The notes beneath the pieces are model-generated. The model saw nothing but the letters and a program-made list of their open reading frames with translations. It was not told the origin of the DNA and ran no database searches. Made by a program: the position numbers and the translations under genes. Below, piece after piece: positions 17,299-24,901 of a stretch of DNA of 64,000 nucleotides. The stretch is from PALSA-612 sp963773055 (lineage in GTDB: Bacteria > Actinomycetota > Thermoleophilia > Gaiellales > Gaiellaceae): the NCBI GenBank assembly GCA_963773055.1, contig CAVYZL010000003.1:124001-188000 (forward strand). Direction: 5' to 3'. The stretch's first letter is position 1. Every line of letters starts with the position of its first letter.

Positions 17299-18524
17299 CG
17301 CTCGTCTGTTGTAGCACCGGCGCCGTTATCAGCCGACCACGTACCGTCGAGGCGCACGAGCCCGGCATCGCCGTCCACCGGATAGACGACGAAGCGCGCT
17401 GCGTCGTCGACCCAGTGGTAGAGGCGCGACCCTGCGGCGTCCGAGAGCTCGAAGCGCAATCGAAAGCGGCCGTCGGCAAGCGGCAGGCTGTCGACGTCGA
17501 AGCGGAAGCGCTGTTCGGCCTTCCCCGGAAGCCAGCCGATCTCGTCCGTCGCCTGGGCGCCCGACGCGAGCACGAGCCCCGCCTCGTCCCGGAGCTCCCA
17601 CGCGAGCCGCGGTGGCGCGAGGCCGGGATCGGCCGAGATCGCGACGTGGGCGGACAGCGGCTCTCCCGGCGCGAACTGGAGTCGCTGCTCGTCGTCCGAG
17701 CTCCGAAGGACGACCTCCGTGATCCGGCACTCGCCGCTGCCGTACTCGCTGAGGCCGGCGCCCCGCTCCTCGGGATCGCGCTCCTCCGCGAGCAGCCGGT
17801 GGTATTGCGTCACGGCCTCGCGCGTCGGCCCGTCGAAGGCGAGCTTCCCGTCTCTCAGCAGGACTGCGCGCGGGCAGAGGCGCTCGACGGCCGCCGCGTC
17901 GTGCGAAACGAACACGATCGTCCCGCCACGCTGCTTGAACTCGAAGATCTTGCCGAAGCACTTGCGCTGGAACTCCTCGTCGCCGACCGCGAACACCTCG
18001 TCGAGCAGCAGCACGTCGACCTCGAGGTGCGCGGCGACCGCGAAGCCGAGCCGCATGTACATGCCCGAGGAGTACGTTCGCACGGGCACGTCGATGAACC
18101 GCTCGAGCTCCGAGAACGCGACGATCTCCTCCAGGTGCCTGTCGATCGCGGCCCGCTTGAGGCCGAGTATGGCGCCGTTCAGGTAGACGTTCTCGCGCCC
18201 CGTGAACTCCGGATGGAAGCCCGCACCGAGCTCGAGCAGAGACCCCACTCTGCCGCCGACCGCGACCCGCCCCTCCGTTGGCTTCATGATCCCGGCGATC
18301 AGGCGGAGGAGGGTCGTCTTGCCGGAGCCGTTCCTGCCGATCAGGCCGACCGCCCCGCCCGGCTCGACTGCAAACGAGACGCCCGAGAGCGCGTCGACGA
18401 CCGAGCCGCGGCTCCGCCTGCGGGCGACGAGCATCTCCTTCAGCGTGCGCACGGGCTGGGCGTACACGCGGAAGCGACGCCCGGCGCCCTCGATCCGGAT
18501 CTCGCCGGGTCGTACGTCCGTCAC
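17295..18524 (-). CDS. wzt: O-antigen/teichoic-acid type ABC transporter ATPase (Wzt-like)
   Basis: Powers export of lipid-linked polysaccharide with the permease at 21231-22028. ATPase domain at about 1-245: Walker A GRNGSGKTT (63-71), signature YSSGM (151-155), Walker B VLLLDE (171-176) and switch H208. The LELGAGFHPEFTGRENVYLNG region is diagnostic of the Wzt/TagH/RfbE subfamily. Residues about 260-395 form a beta-rich C-terminal domain of the Wzt carbohydrate-binding type, which in characterised systems selects the glycan end-cap. GTG at 18524 overlaps the hemH stop (GTGA). Unusually, it is separated from its permease by hemE, hemH and an oppositely oriented gene. Confidence 0.9.
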   Translation of the reverse strand: MTDVRPGEIRIEGAGRRFRVYAQPVRTLKEMLVARRRSRGSVVDALSGVSFAVEPGGAVGLIGRNGSGKTTLLRLIAGIMKPTEGRVAVGGRVGSLLELGAGFHPEFTGRENVYLNGAILGLKRAAIDRHLEEIVAFSELERFIDVPVRTYSSGMYMRLGFAVAAHLEVDVLLLDEVFAVGDEEFQRKCFGKIFEFKQRGGTIVFVSHDAAAVERLCPRAVLLRDGKLAFDGPTREAVTQYHRLLAEERDPEERGAGLSEYGSGECRITEVVLRSSDDEQRLQFAPGEPLSAHVAISADPGLAPPRLAWELRDEAGLVLASGAQATDEIGWLPGKAEQRFRFDVDSLPLADGRFRLRFELSDAAGSRLYHWVDDAARFVVYPVDGDAGLVRLDGTWSADNGAGATTDER

Positions 18525-19407
18525 GGCGAAGACGGTAGCGCGGCCCTCTGGCGGACGACGCCGGCGAGCACGGCCACGAACGCTGGATCGGCGTTCGGCA
18601 TGGCGATCCGATCGAACGCCAGACCGAGCTCGGCGGCGCGGTCGGCGGCCTCGACGTCAAGGTCCCAGCGGATCTCGAGGTGGTCGGAGACGAAGCCGAC
18701 GGGACACACGAGGACGGAGCTCACTCCTTCGCCGTGCAGCGCCTGGAGGTGGTCGAGGATGTCGGGCTGGAGCCAGGGCTCCCCGTCGGTGACTCGGACT
18801 GGTACGAGAACGACCAGTCCTCGACCTCGGCCGCCTCTGCGACGAGACGCGAGGTCTCGAGGAGCTGGTCCTCATACGGATCTCCTCCTTCGAGCACTCG
18901 CGCAGGGAGCGAGTGGGCCGTGAACACGACGTGAGCTTCCGTCTCCCGGATGCGCTCGGCAAGCAGCCCGACGAAGCCGGCGTCGTCGTGCCAGCTCTCA
19001 ACGAACACGACCTCCGCCCGGCCTTCGACCCCGTTCTCGAGCTGGTGCCGGTAGCCGGCGATCGACCCGCGCGAGTAGTGCGGCGCGAGCACGAGCCCGA
19101 CGACGGTCGTCGCACCGGTCTCGACCGCGCGCTCTGCTGCGTCCGCGATCCTCGGCGTCCAGTGCTTCATGCCCGCGAACACCGGAGTCTCGAGCTCGGC
19201 CTCCAGCGCGGCGCGGGTCTCCTCCGTGATCACGTTCAACGGGTTCATGTCCTCGATCCCGAGGCGCCGGTAGCGCTCGACGAGCGAGTCGAGCAGCTCC
19301 GGCCGGATCGGTCGCCCGCCACGGATGTCCGCGTAGTACGCAGGCACGTCTTCGAGCCGATCAGGGCTTCCGTACGCCATCAGGACGACCGCGGTGGATT
19401 GGCTCAC
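18521..19407 (-). pseudogene. hemH: Ferrochelatase HemH, frameshifted as written
   Basis: Inserts iron into porphyrin in heme (coproheme) synthesis. The N-terminal part begins AVVLMAYGSPDRLEDVPAYY and carries the catalytic region VFTAHSLPARVL. The frame then breaks at the C-run 18781-18784. The rest continues one base away: EPWLQPDILDHLQALHGEG, then VCPVGFVSDHLEIRWDLD with the conserved Glu. The span is 887 bases, three times 296 minus one, so one missing base in a G-run restores a 295-residue ferrochelatase with every key residue. GTG at 19407 overlaps the hemE stop (GTGA). Sequence error is at least as likely as real loss, because hemE is broken in the same way. Confidence 0.85.
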
Positions 19408-20424
19408 GATGTCTCCTCGCGCACGAGCGCCGCGAGCCGCGTAAGCAGATCGGGATCCGTCTCCGGCAGCACGCCGTGGCCGAGGTTGAACACGTGGCCG
19501 CGACGGCCGGCCGCCTGCGCGAGCACGTCTCGTGCCGCCCTCTCGACGCGCTCCCAGGGGCCGAGCAGGACAGCTGGGTCGAGATTGCCCTGAACGCCGC
19601 GATCGAGACCGACGGCCGCCCAGCCGCGGTCGAGCTCGACCCGCCAGTCGAGCCCGATCACATCGCCGCCCGCGTCGCGCATGTGCGAGAGGATGCCCGC
19701 CGTCCCCGTGCCGAAGTGGATCGTCGGCGCCTCCACAGCATCCAGCACGCGGGTCGAGTACGGCGCGGCGAACTCGGCGTACGCGGCCGGCGAGAGGAGG
19801 CCCGCCCACGAATCGAACACCTGGATCACGTCCACTCCCGCCGTCACCTGCGCCGCGACGTAGCCCGCGAACGTGTCCGCGAGCCGACCGACGAGCGAGT
19901 GCCAGACGTCGGGCTCGCGCAACATCAGCTCCCGGGCGCGGAGGAACTCGCGGCTGCCGCGGCCCTCGACGAGGTAGCACGCGACGGTGAACGGACCGCC
20001 GCAGAAGCCGACGAGCGCCTTCTCCTCGTGCAGCTCCGCGCGCACGAGTCGGATCGCCTCGAGGACCGGCGCGAAAGCATGATCCGGATAGGGCACGCGG
20101 AGCTTCTCTATCGCGTCCGCCGTCCGAATCGGAGGGTCCAGTCACCGGCCCGACGCCTTCCACGAGCTCGACCGGGGCGCCCATGGCGATCACCGGCGTG
20201 ACGATGTCGGCAAAAAGCACCGCTGCGTCGACGTCGTGGCGGCGAACCGGCTGGAGCGTCACCTCGGCGCACAGCTCCGGCGTCTCGGCGATCTCGAAGA
20301 ACGAATGCTTCTCCCGGAGCTCGCGGTACTCGGGGAGCGACCGGCCCGCCTGGCGCATGAACCACACCGGCGTGCGCTCGACCTGCTCGCGCTTGCAGGC
20401 GCGGACGAGGAGCGGCTCGGACAC
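19404..20424 (-). pseudogene. hemE: Uroporphyrinogen decarboxylase HemE, frameshifted as written
   Basis: Decarboxylates uroporphyrinogen III to coproporphyrinogen III. The N-terminal part holds the signature VWFMRQAGRSLPEYRE, with the substrate-binding arginines, and LFADIVTP with the catalytic Asp. At about 20131-20140 the frame breaks (GGG at 20134-20136 on the plus strand). The remainder (KLRVPYPDHAFAPVLEAI, GFCGGPFTVACYL, FDSWAGLLSP, FNLGHGVLPETDP) reads one base away. The 1021-base span is three times 340 plus one, so one extra base explains it; the repaired protein would have about 339 residues, the family norm. GTG at 20424 has TAGGGT six bases upstream, so this heads the long leftward transcript. 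Confidence 0.86.
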
Positions 20425-20430
20425 CGGCCT

Positions 20431-20436
20431 ACCCTA
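20431..20436 (-). promoter_or_regulatory. -10 hexamer TAGGGT for hemE (leaderless)
   Basis: TAGGGT on the minus strand ends six bases before the hemE GTG at 20424. It would drive hemE, hemH, wzt and the genes behind them. Confidence 0.5.
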
Positions 20437-20467
20437 GCCCGCTTCGGACGAGGGCCAGCTCAGTACC

Positions 20468-20504
20468 GGGGACAGTCACTGTGACTGTCCCTGCGACTGT
20501 CCCC
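20468..20504. repeat. REP-like palindrome with GGGACAGTC / GACTGTCCC arms
   Basis: Perfect inverted repeat: arm GGGACAGTCAC (20469-20479), central T, arm GTGACTGTCCC (20481-20491). A further GCGACTGTCCCC (20493-20504) repeats the right arm. Same core as the elements at 1666 and 1757. It lies between the divergent hemE and 20548 genes, upstream of both -10 hexamers. Confidence 0.6.
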
Positions 20505-20535
20505 TGTCGTTGTCGGCCGCCGGCGTTTTCAGGCC

Positions 20536-20541
20536 TAGACT
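20536..20541 (+). promoter_or_regulatory. -10 hexamer TAGACT for the 20548 gene (leaderless)
   Basis: TAGACT fits TANNNT and ends six bases before GTG 20548, supporting that start. Confidence 0.5.
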
Positions 20542-20547
20542 GGCCCG

Positions 20548-21234
20548 GTGCCTGGGCCGCTCGTCGCACGCTGGCTCTCGTGGTCTCTCGACCCGCCGCG
20601 TGCCGGCGCGCTTGGCCAGGCGACAGTTGGGGTCGAGAACGCGGGCACGGCAACGTGGCGTAATGACATCGCCGTCTCGTACCACTGGCTCGACGAGCAT
20701 GGGAACGCGATCGTCTGGGACGGCGTGCGTACGCCGCTCCGGCGAGAGGTCGGCCCGGGAGAGCGCCTGGAGCTTGACCTCGCGGTGCGCGCGCCGATGC
20801 CGCCGGGCTCGTACGGCTTCGCAGTCGACCTCGTCGCGGAGCACCGCGCCTGGTTCGGCGAGCTCGGCAGCGAGCCGCCCGGTGCGATCGTCGACGTGCT
20901 GCCGCGCGTCGATGCGTCGATGCTCGCGGACGTCGCCACCGTGCACGGCGCCCCGGACCCAGCGTGGCAAGCTCAGGCCCTCGCCCTGCACGCGGAAGGC
21001 TTCGCCGTCGTGGCCGGTGCGATCGAGGCTCCCCGCTCGGCCCGCCGCACGCTCGCCCCGTGGGCGCCAGGCCCGGGCCGGGTTCCGGGGTTCGCGCATC
21101 CGCTCCTCTGCCCGTCTGTCCTCGACGGATTCGAGCTCGAGCGGCTCGCTGATGTCGAAGGCCTGCCGGCATTCCGGCCGCCAGCCGAGGAGCCGTGGCT
21201 CTACGACGCGTCGCTCGTCCTGCGGATGACCTAG
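20548..21234 (+). CDS. Ig-like beta-sandwich protein of the polysaccharide locus, function unknown
   Basis: 228 residues, no signal peptide or membrane span. The first half reads as an immunoglobulin-like domain: GVENAGTATWRNDIAVSYHW, then VWDGVRTPLRREVGPGERLEL, then PPGSYGFAVDLVAEHRAWF. Similar domains occur beside or fused to glycan-export ATPases and methyltransferases in actinobacteria (from memory). The second half (about 125-228) is not recognised; it includes a Pro/Trp-rich stretch and ends with YDASLVLRM. It overlaps the ABC permease convergently by four bases. A role in recognising the exported glycan is possible, as it lies between the Wzt and Wzm genes, but unproven. Confidence 0.7.
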   Translation: MPGPLVARWLSWSLDPPRAGALGQATVGVENAGTATWRNDIAVSYHWLDEHGNAIVWDGVRTPLRREVGPGERLELDLAVRAPMPPGSYGFAVDLVAEHRAWFGELGSEPPGAIVDVLPRVDASMLADVATVHGAPDPAWQAQALALHAEGFAVVAGAIEAPRSARRTLAPWAPGPGRVPGFAHPLLCPSVLDGFELERLADVEGLPAFRPPAEEPWLYDASLVLRMT

Positions 21235-22028
21235 AGCTCGACGGCGATCCGGTCGTCGATGCGCCGGAAGACGAGCGCGCCGAGCGCGAGCGACACGATC
21301 GCGGCCCCTACGAGGTAGAGCGTGTCCGACGCAGCCGGCAGCTCTCCGTAGAAGAGCGGCGCGCGAAGCGCATAGAGCTGCGGCGTCAGGGGGTTTGCCC
21401 AGTGGAGAAGGTCGACGATCGTCTGGTGGTCCTCGAAGCCGCCGGGCAGCTCCTCGAGCGAGTAGAGGATCGGCGTCAGGAAGAACCAGGGCAGAAGGAG
21501 CGCCGCGACGAGGTGCTCGACGTCACGAAAGAGGACGTTCGCCGACGCGATGGCGAGCGCAAGACCGCCGGCGAAGAGAACGATCCCGGCCGCGATCGGG
21601 ATCGAGAGCAACACCGTGTCGCGCGTGTCGGGGAGGACGATCGCGTCGACGACGATCAGCCCCGCGAGCATGACCGTGAACGGGACGAGCTGCGTCGCCA
21701 CGACCGAGAGCGCCACGAGCTGGCGCGGGAACTTCACCTTCTTGATCAGATCGGCATAGTCGACCATCGACCGCGAGGCGCCCGTCAGCGACGCGGAGAC
21801 GAAGATCCAGACCGCGAGCCCGCCGAGCAGGTACAGCGGGTAGTGGTCGATCGTCGAGACCTTCCACAGCACCGAGAAGACGACGAAGTAGATCGCCATC
21901 AGCAGCAGCGGGTTCGCGAGCGACCACGCGACGCCGAAGACCGTCCCCTTGTAGCGCGCCTGGAGATCGCGCCGGAAGAGGCTGCCGAACAGCTCGCGGT
22001 ACCGCACGACGTCGACGTAGACGGACAT
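21231..22028 (-). CDS. wzm: Polysaccharide ABC exporter permease (Wzm/TagG-like)
   Basis: 265 residues with about six hydrophobic spans, ABC-2 type. Landmarks of the Wzm family: RRDLQARYKGTVFGVAWSL, the amphipathic gate helix, then ADLIKKVKFPRQLVALS, and PWFFLTPILYSLEELP late in the protein. Exports undecaprenyl- or lipid-linked polysaccharide with the Wzt-like ATPase at 17295-18524. The ATG at 22028 lies ten bases after the stop of the methyltransferase upstream, so the two are probably cotranscribed. The longer open frame upstream is a shadow of the methyltransferase gene. Confidence 0.9.
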   Translation of the reverse strand: MSVYVDVVRYRELFGSLFRRDLQARYKGTVFGVAWSLANPLLLMAIYFVVFSVLWKVSTIDHYPLYLLGGLAVWIFVSASLTGASRSMVDYADLIKKVKFPRQLVALSVVATQLVPFTVMLAGLIVVDAIVLPDTRDTVLLSIPIAAGIVLFAGGLALAIASANVLFRDVEHLVAALLLPWFFLTPILYSLEELPGGFEDHQTIVDLLHWANPLTPQLYALRAPLFYGELPAASDTLYLVGAAIVSLALGALVFRRIDDRIAVEL

Positions 22029-22038
22029 CGCGGCCAGT

Positions 22039-22983
22039 CTAGGTTCCCGGCCTACGGGCGTAGAGCGAGACGCCCGAGTACCCGTGGCAGGTCTGGGAGA
22101 ACCACGTCGACGCGCTGCGGCCGACACCCGGCAGCCGCAGCAGCCGCCCCGCGATCCGCCGCTGGCGCAGATCGTCATAGCCCTCGGCCTGCTCGACCCG
22201 GCGCACGACGAGGCCCGCACGCGAGAACGCCCAGAGGTACCCGTAGAGCGTGTGCACGTGCTCGTTGATCCCGTGCCCCTTCTCCTCTGCCTGATCGGGG
22301 ACGTCGCCGGAGGCGGCGAGCGCCCGTGTCCCTTCGTTGAGCGCGCAGACCGACCCGCCGCGCCGCGTGACCCGCGACATCTCGCGCACCATCGCGCCGA
22401 GGTCGAGCGCATGGTGGAGCGCGGCGACGCAATACGTGAGGTCGAAGGCGCCCGAGGCAAACGGCAGGTGCTCGCCGTCGGCCTGCACGCGCCCGAACGG
22501 GCCGACGCGCTCTTCGTAGAACGCCCCGCGGCCGAGCCCGATCTTCGGGTCGGCGAGGATGTCCGACGCCACGTACTCGACGCCCTTCGGGACGAGGTGC
22601 TGCGCTGCCCAGGCCTTCGCCGCGCCGACTTCGAGCACGCGCATCCCCGGGCGCACGTATCGCTCGAGAAGGAGCGAGAACGAGTGCTCCGTCGCGCGCC
22701 AGTTCTTGTCGTCCCACCCAAGGTCGCGGTTGAGGTATGGGAGGTGGGCGTCAACCTCATCGTCGGGCTCGTACCAGCCGTGCTCGCGCGCCATGGCCGG
22801 CCAGCCCTCGATCTCGCGACGCTTCTCGGCGATTCCCGGCAGGCGGTCGTCGAGCATCCGCGCGATCCCATCCTCGACGGGATAGCGGCCTCCGCACGTC
22901 GCGCACGCGAGCTCGTCCTCGCCTGGTGCGAGCTGCCCGCGGCACACGGGACAGCGAAGGATGTCGACCGGGGGAATCGTCAC
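22039..22983 (-). CDS. Zinc-ribbon plus SAM-dependent methyltransferase
   Basis: 314 residues from GTG 22983. Residues about 8-40 hold a Trm112-like four-cysteine ribbon (CPVCRGQL and CATCGGRYPVEDG). A class I methyltransferase domain follows: VLEVGAAKAWAAQHL as motif I and FDLTYCVAALHHALDLGAMVREMSRV as motif IV to V. Motif I lacks the usual GCG, having GAAKAW. Similar proteins sit in actinobacterial glycan loci; the substrate is probably a lipid-linked sugar, but that is inference. TACGGG, a near match to the local promoter hexamer, lies six bases before the start. Divergent from the WecA-like gene by 72 bases. Confidence 0.78.
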   Translation of the reverse strand: MTIPPVDILRCPVCRGQLAPGEDELACATCGGRYPVEDGIARMLDDRLPGIAEKRREIEGWPAMAREHGWYEPDDEVDAHLPYLNRDLGWDDKNWRATEHSFSLLLERYVRPGMRVLEVGAAKAWAAQHLVPKGVEYVASDILADPKIGLGRGAFYEERVGPFGRVQADGEHLPFASGAFDLTYCVAALHHALDLGAMVREMSRVTRRGGSVCALNEGTRALAASGDVPDQAEEKGHGINEHVHTLYGYLWAFSRAGLVVRRVEQAEGYDDLRQRRIAGRLLRLPGVGRSASTWFSQTCHGYSGVSLYARRPGT

Positions 22984-23042
22984 AGGGAGCCCGTACTCTG
23001 TACCTGAAAGGACGGCCACACAGCTGCTTAACAGGCACGTAC

Positions 23043-23048
23043 TAGCGT
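23043..23048 (+). promoter_or_regulatory. -10 hexamer TAGCGT for the WecA-like gene (leaderless)
   Basis: TAGCGT fits TANNNT and ends seven bases before the ATG at 23056. Confidence 0.45.
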
Positions 23049-23055
23049 TCGCACG

Positions 23056-24873
23056 ATGAGCGCGCTCGCCGCCATCGTGGCGTTTCCCGTCGCCGCGCTG
23101 ACGATCTGGGCGCTGCTCCGGACGTCGGTCGGGAGACGGTTCGTCGCCCAGCCGTCCGGCGATCGCTGGCACGAGAGCGCGACGCCGTCGTTCGGCGGCA
23201 TCGGCATCTACGCGGGCCTCGTCGCGGGCATCGCCGCCTGCCTGCTCGCGGGGGAGATCGATCCCACGTGGGAGGTGGCAGGCATCGTGGCCGGTGTCTC
23301 GATCGTCTTCGTCTTCGGCGTCGTCGACGACCTGCGCTCGCTGCCGCCGCTCGCCAAGCTCGCGATCCAGATCGGTGCGGCCGCGATCGTGATCGCGGGC
23401 GGCCTACGGGTCGAGATCGTCTCGAACAGCGTTCTCGCGACGGCGATCGGCCTGCTCTGGCTCGTCGGCATGACGAACGCCTTCAACCTGCTCGACAACA
23501 TGGACGGGCTCGCGGGCACGCTCGCGGTGATCGCCGCCACGTTCTTCGCAATCGACGCCGTGACGATCCACTCCGACGACCTCTTGCTCGTTGTCTCCCT
23601 CTCCCTCGCGCTCGCGGTCGCCGGCTTCCTGCCGTTCAACTTCCGGCCGCGCAAGCCGGCCGCCGTCTTCATGGGCGACTCGGGGAGCCAGGTGATCGGG
23701 CTCACGCTCGCCTCGCTCGGCCTGCTGACGAGCTGGAAGGTTGCGGAGACGACGATCGCGACGCTGATCCTGCCGCTGCTCGTGCTCGCGGTGCCGATCC
23801 TCGACACCGCGCTTGTCACGGCCGTCCGCCTCGTCGAGGGACGGCCCGTCAGCCAGGGCGGCCGAGACCACGCCTCCCACCGGCTCGTGCGCAGCGGCAT
23901 CTCCGAGAAGGGGACCGTCGTGCTGCTCGCGGCGATCGCCGCCGGGCTCGGAGCGACGAGCCTTGCGTACAGCGGTCTCGACAACAGCTGGGTGACGCTC
24001 GTCGGCGTGCTCGTGACGTTCGCGCTCCTCGTCCAGCTCGCCGGCTTCCTCACCGACATCGACGAGACCGGCGAGGCGACGGACGGACGGCCGGTGATGC
24101 TGCGCCGCATTCTCTTCTCGCCCAGGCGCCTCGTCGAGCTGATCGTCGACTTCGCCTTGATCACGGCCTCGTTCACGATCGCCTACCTGCTCTTCGTCCA
24201 GGGCTCGGGCACCGATTACGAGAAGCACATCTTCCTCGTCTCCCTGCCCGCGATCCTGTTCGCGCGCTACCTCTGCTTCATTCCTGCCGGCCTGTACAGC
24301 GGCGTCTGGCGCTTCGCAGGCGCACACGAGGGCCTCGCGATCGTCGTCGCAGTCGTCGTCTCCGAGGCGCTCGCCGTCGGCATCGTCTGGTTCTCGAGCG
24401 GGCCGTTCGGCGACTTCCCCGCACGGATCTACCTCGTCGACGCCCTCCTCGCGATCGTGCTGATCGGCGCCTCCCGCTTCGGCGAGCGAGCGCTGTTCCG
24501 GGCGCACTCGACCTTCATCGACCGGAGCGGCCGGCGGCGCACGCTGCTCGTCGGCGCGGGGCGCAGCGGCCGGAGCCTCCTGCGCGAGCTCCGCGAAACG
24601 CCTGGTGAGCACGTCGTCGGCTTCGTCGACGACGACGCGCGGCTGAAAGGCCGGCGTATGCAGGGCGTTTCCGTGCTCGGCGGGCTCGGCGACATCGAGC
24701 GCGTGCTCGTCCTGACGGAGCCGGCTCTCGTCCTCGTCACGATCCCGAACGCTCCGCGCGAGCGCCTTGACGGTGTCGTGCGCGCATGCGAAGCCGCGGG
24801 AGTACCCTGCAGGTTCGTGCGACGGGAGCTCGATCTCGATCCGGTGGTCGCTCTCGGAGCGACGGCGGAATGA
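23056..24873 (+). CDS. WecA/MraY-family glycosyl-1-phosphate transferase fused to a FlaA1-like module
   Basis: 605 residues, two parts. The first, about 1-335, is a polytopic WecA/TagO-type transferase that would load a sugar-1-phosphate onto undecaprenyl phosphate: D91 and D92 in VVDDLRSLP, NLLDNMDGLAGT (144-155), MGDSGSQ (206-212) and the loop GGRDHASHRL. The second, about 350-605, has about four more membrane spans, then a CoA-binding/Rossmann-like domain starting RRTLLVGAGRSGRSLLREL. This is the front half of FlaA1/CapD-type dehydratases, with no SDR epimerase domain behind it. Such front halves usually belong to CapD proteins or to WbaP-type transferases, so their attachment to WecA is unusual. 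Confidence 0.87.
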   Translation: MSALAAIVAFPVAALTIWALLRTSVGRRFVAQPSGDRWHESATPSFGGIGIYAGLVAGIAACLLAGEIDPTWEVAGIVAGVSIVFVFGVVDDLRSLPPLAKLAIQIGAAAIVIAGGLRVEIVSNSVLATAIGLLWLVGMTNAFNLLDNMDGLAGTLAVIAATFFAIDAVTIHSDDLLLVVSLSLALAVAGFLPFNFRPRKPAAVFMGDSGSQVIGLTLASLGLLTSWKVAETTIATLILPLLVLAVPILDTALVTAVRLVEGRPVSQGGRDHASHRLVRSGISEKGTVVLLAAIAAGLGATSLAYSGLDNSWVTLVGVLVTFALLVQLAGFLTDIDETGEATDGRPVMLRRILFSPRRLVELIVDFALITASFTIAYLLFVQGSGTDYEKHIFLVSLPAILFARYLCFIPAGLYSGVWRFAGAHEGLAIVVAVVVSEALAVGIVWFSSGPFGDFPARIYLVDALLAIVLIGASRFGERALFRAHSTFIDRSGRRRTLLVGAGRSGRSLLRELRETPGEHVVGFVDDDARLKGRRMQGVSVLGGLGDIERVLVLTEPALVLVTIPNAPRERLDGVVRACEAAGVPCRFVRRELDLDPVVALGATAE

Positions 24874-24874
24874 A

Positions 24875-24894
24875 CGGCCGCAGCGCAGCGGCCG
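24875..24894. other. GC-rich hairpin between the WecA-like gene and the next
   Basis: CGGCCGC (24875-24881) and GCGGCCG (24888-24894) form a seven-base stem with a six-base loop, two bases after the stop codon. No T-run follows. It may attenuate read-through or stabilise a processed 3' end. Confidence 0.4.
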
Positions 24895-24901
24895 CGCGTT
24901 G

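Noticed and set aside
18721..20424. Apparent HemE-HemH fusion protein of 567 residues
   Set aside because: The middle part is hemE read out of frame. The true hemE C-terminus and hemH start lie in different frames, so this is a by-product of the two frameshifts.
21231..22871. 546-codon frame suggesting a longer ABC permease
   Set aside because: The first 281 codons are an antisense-like shadow of the methyltransferase gene; permease similarity begins at ATG 22028.
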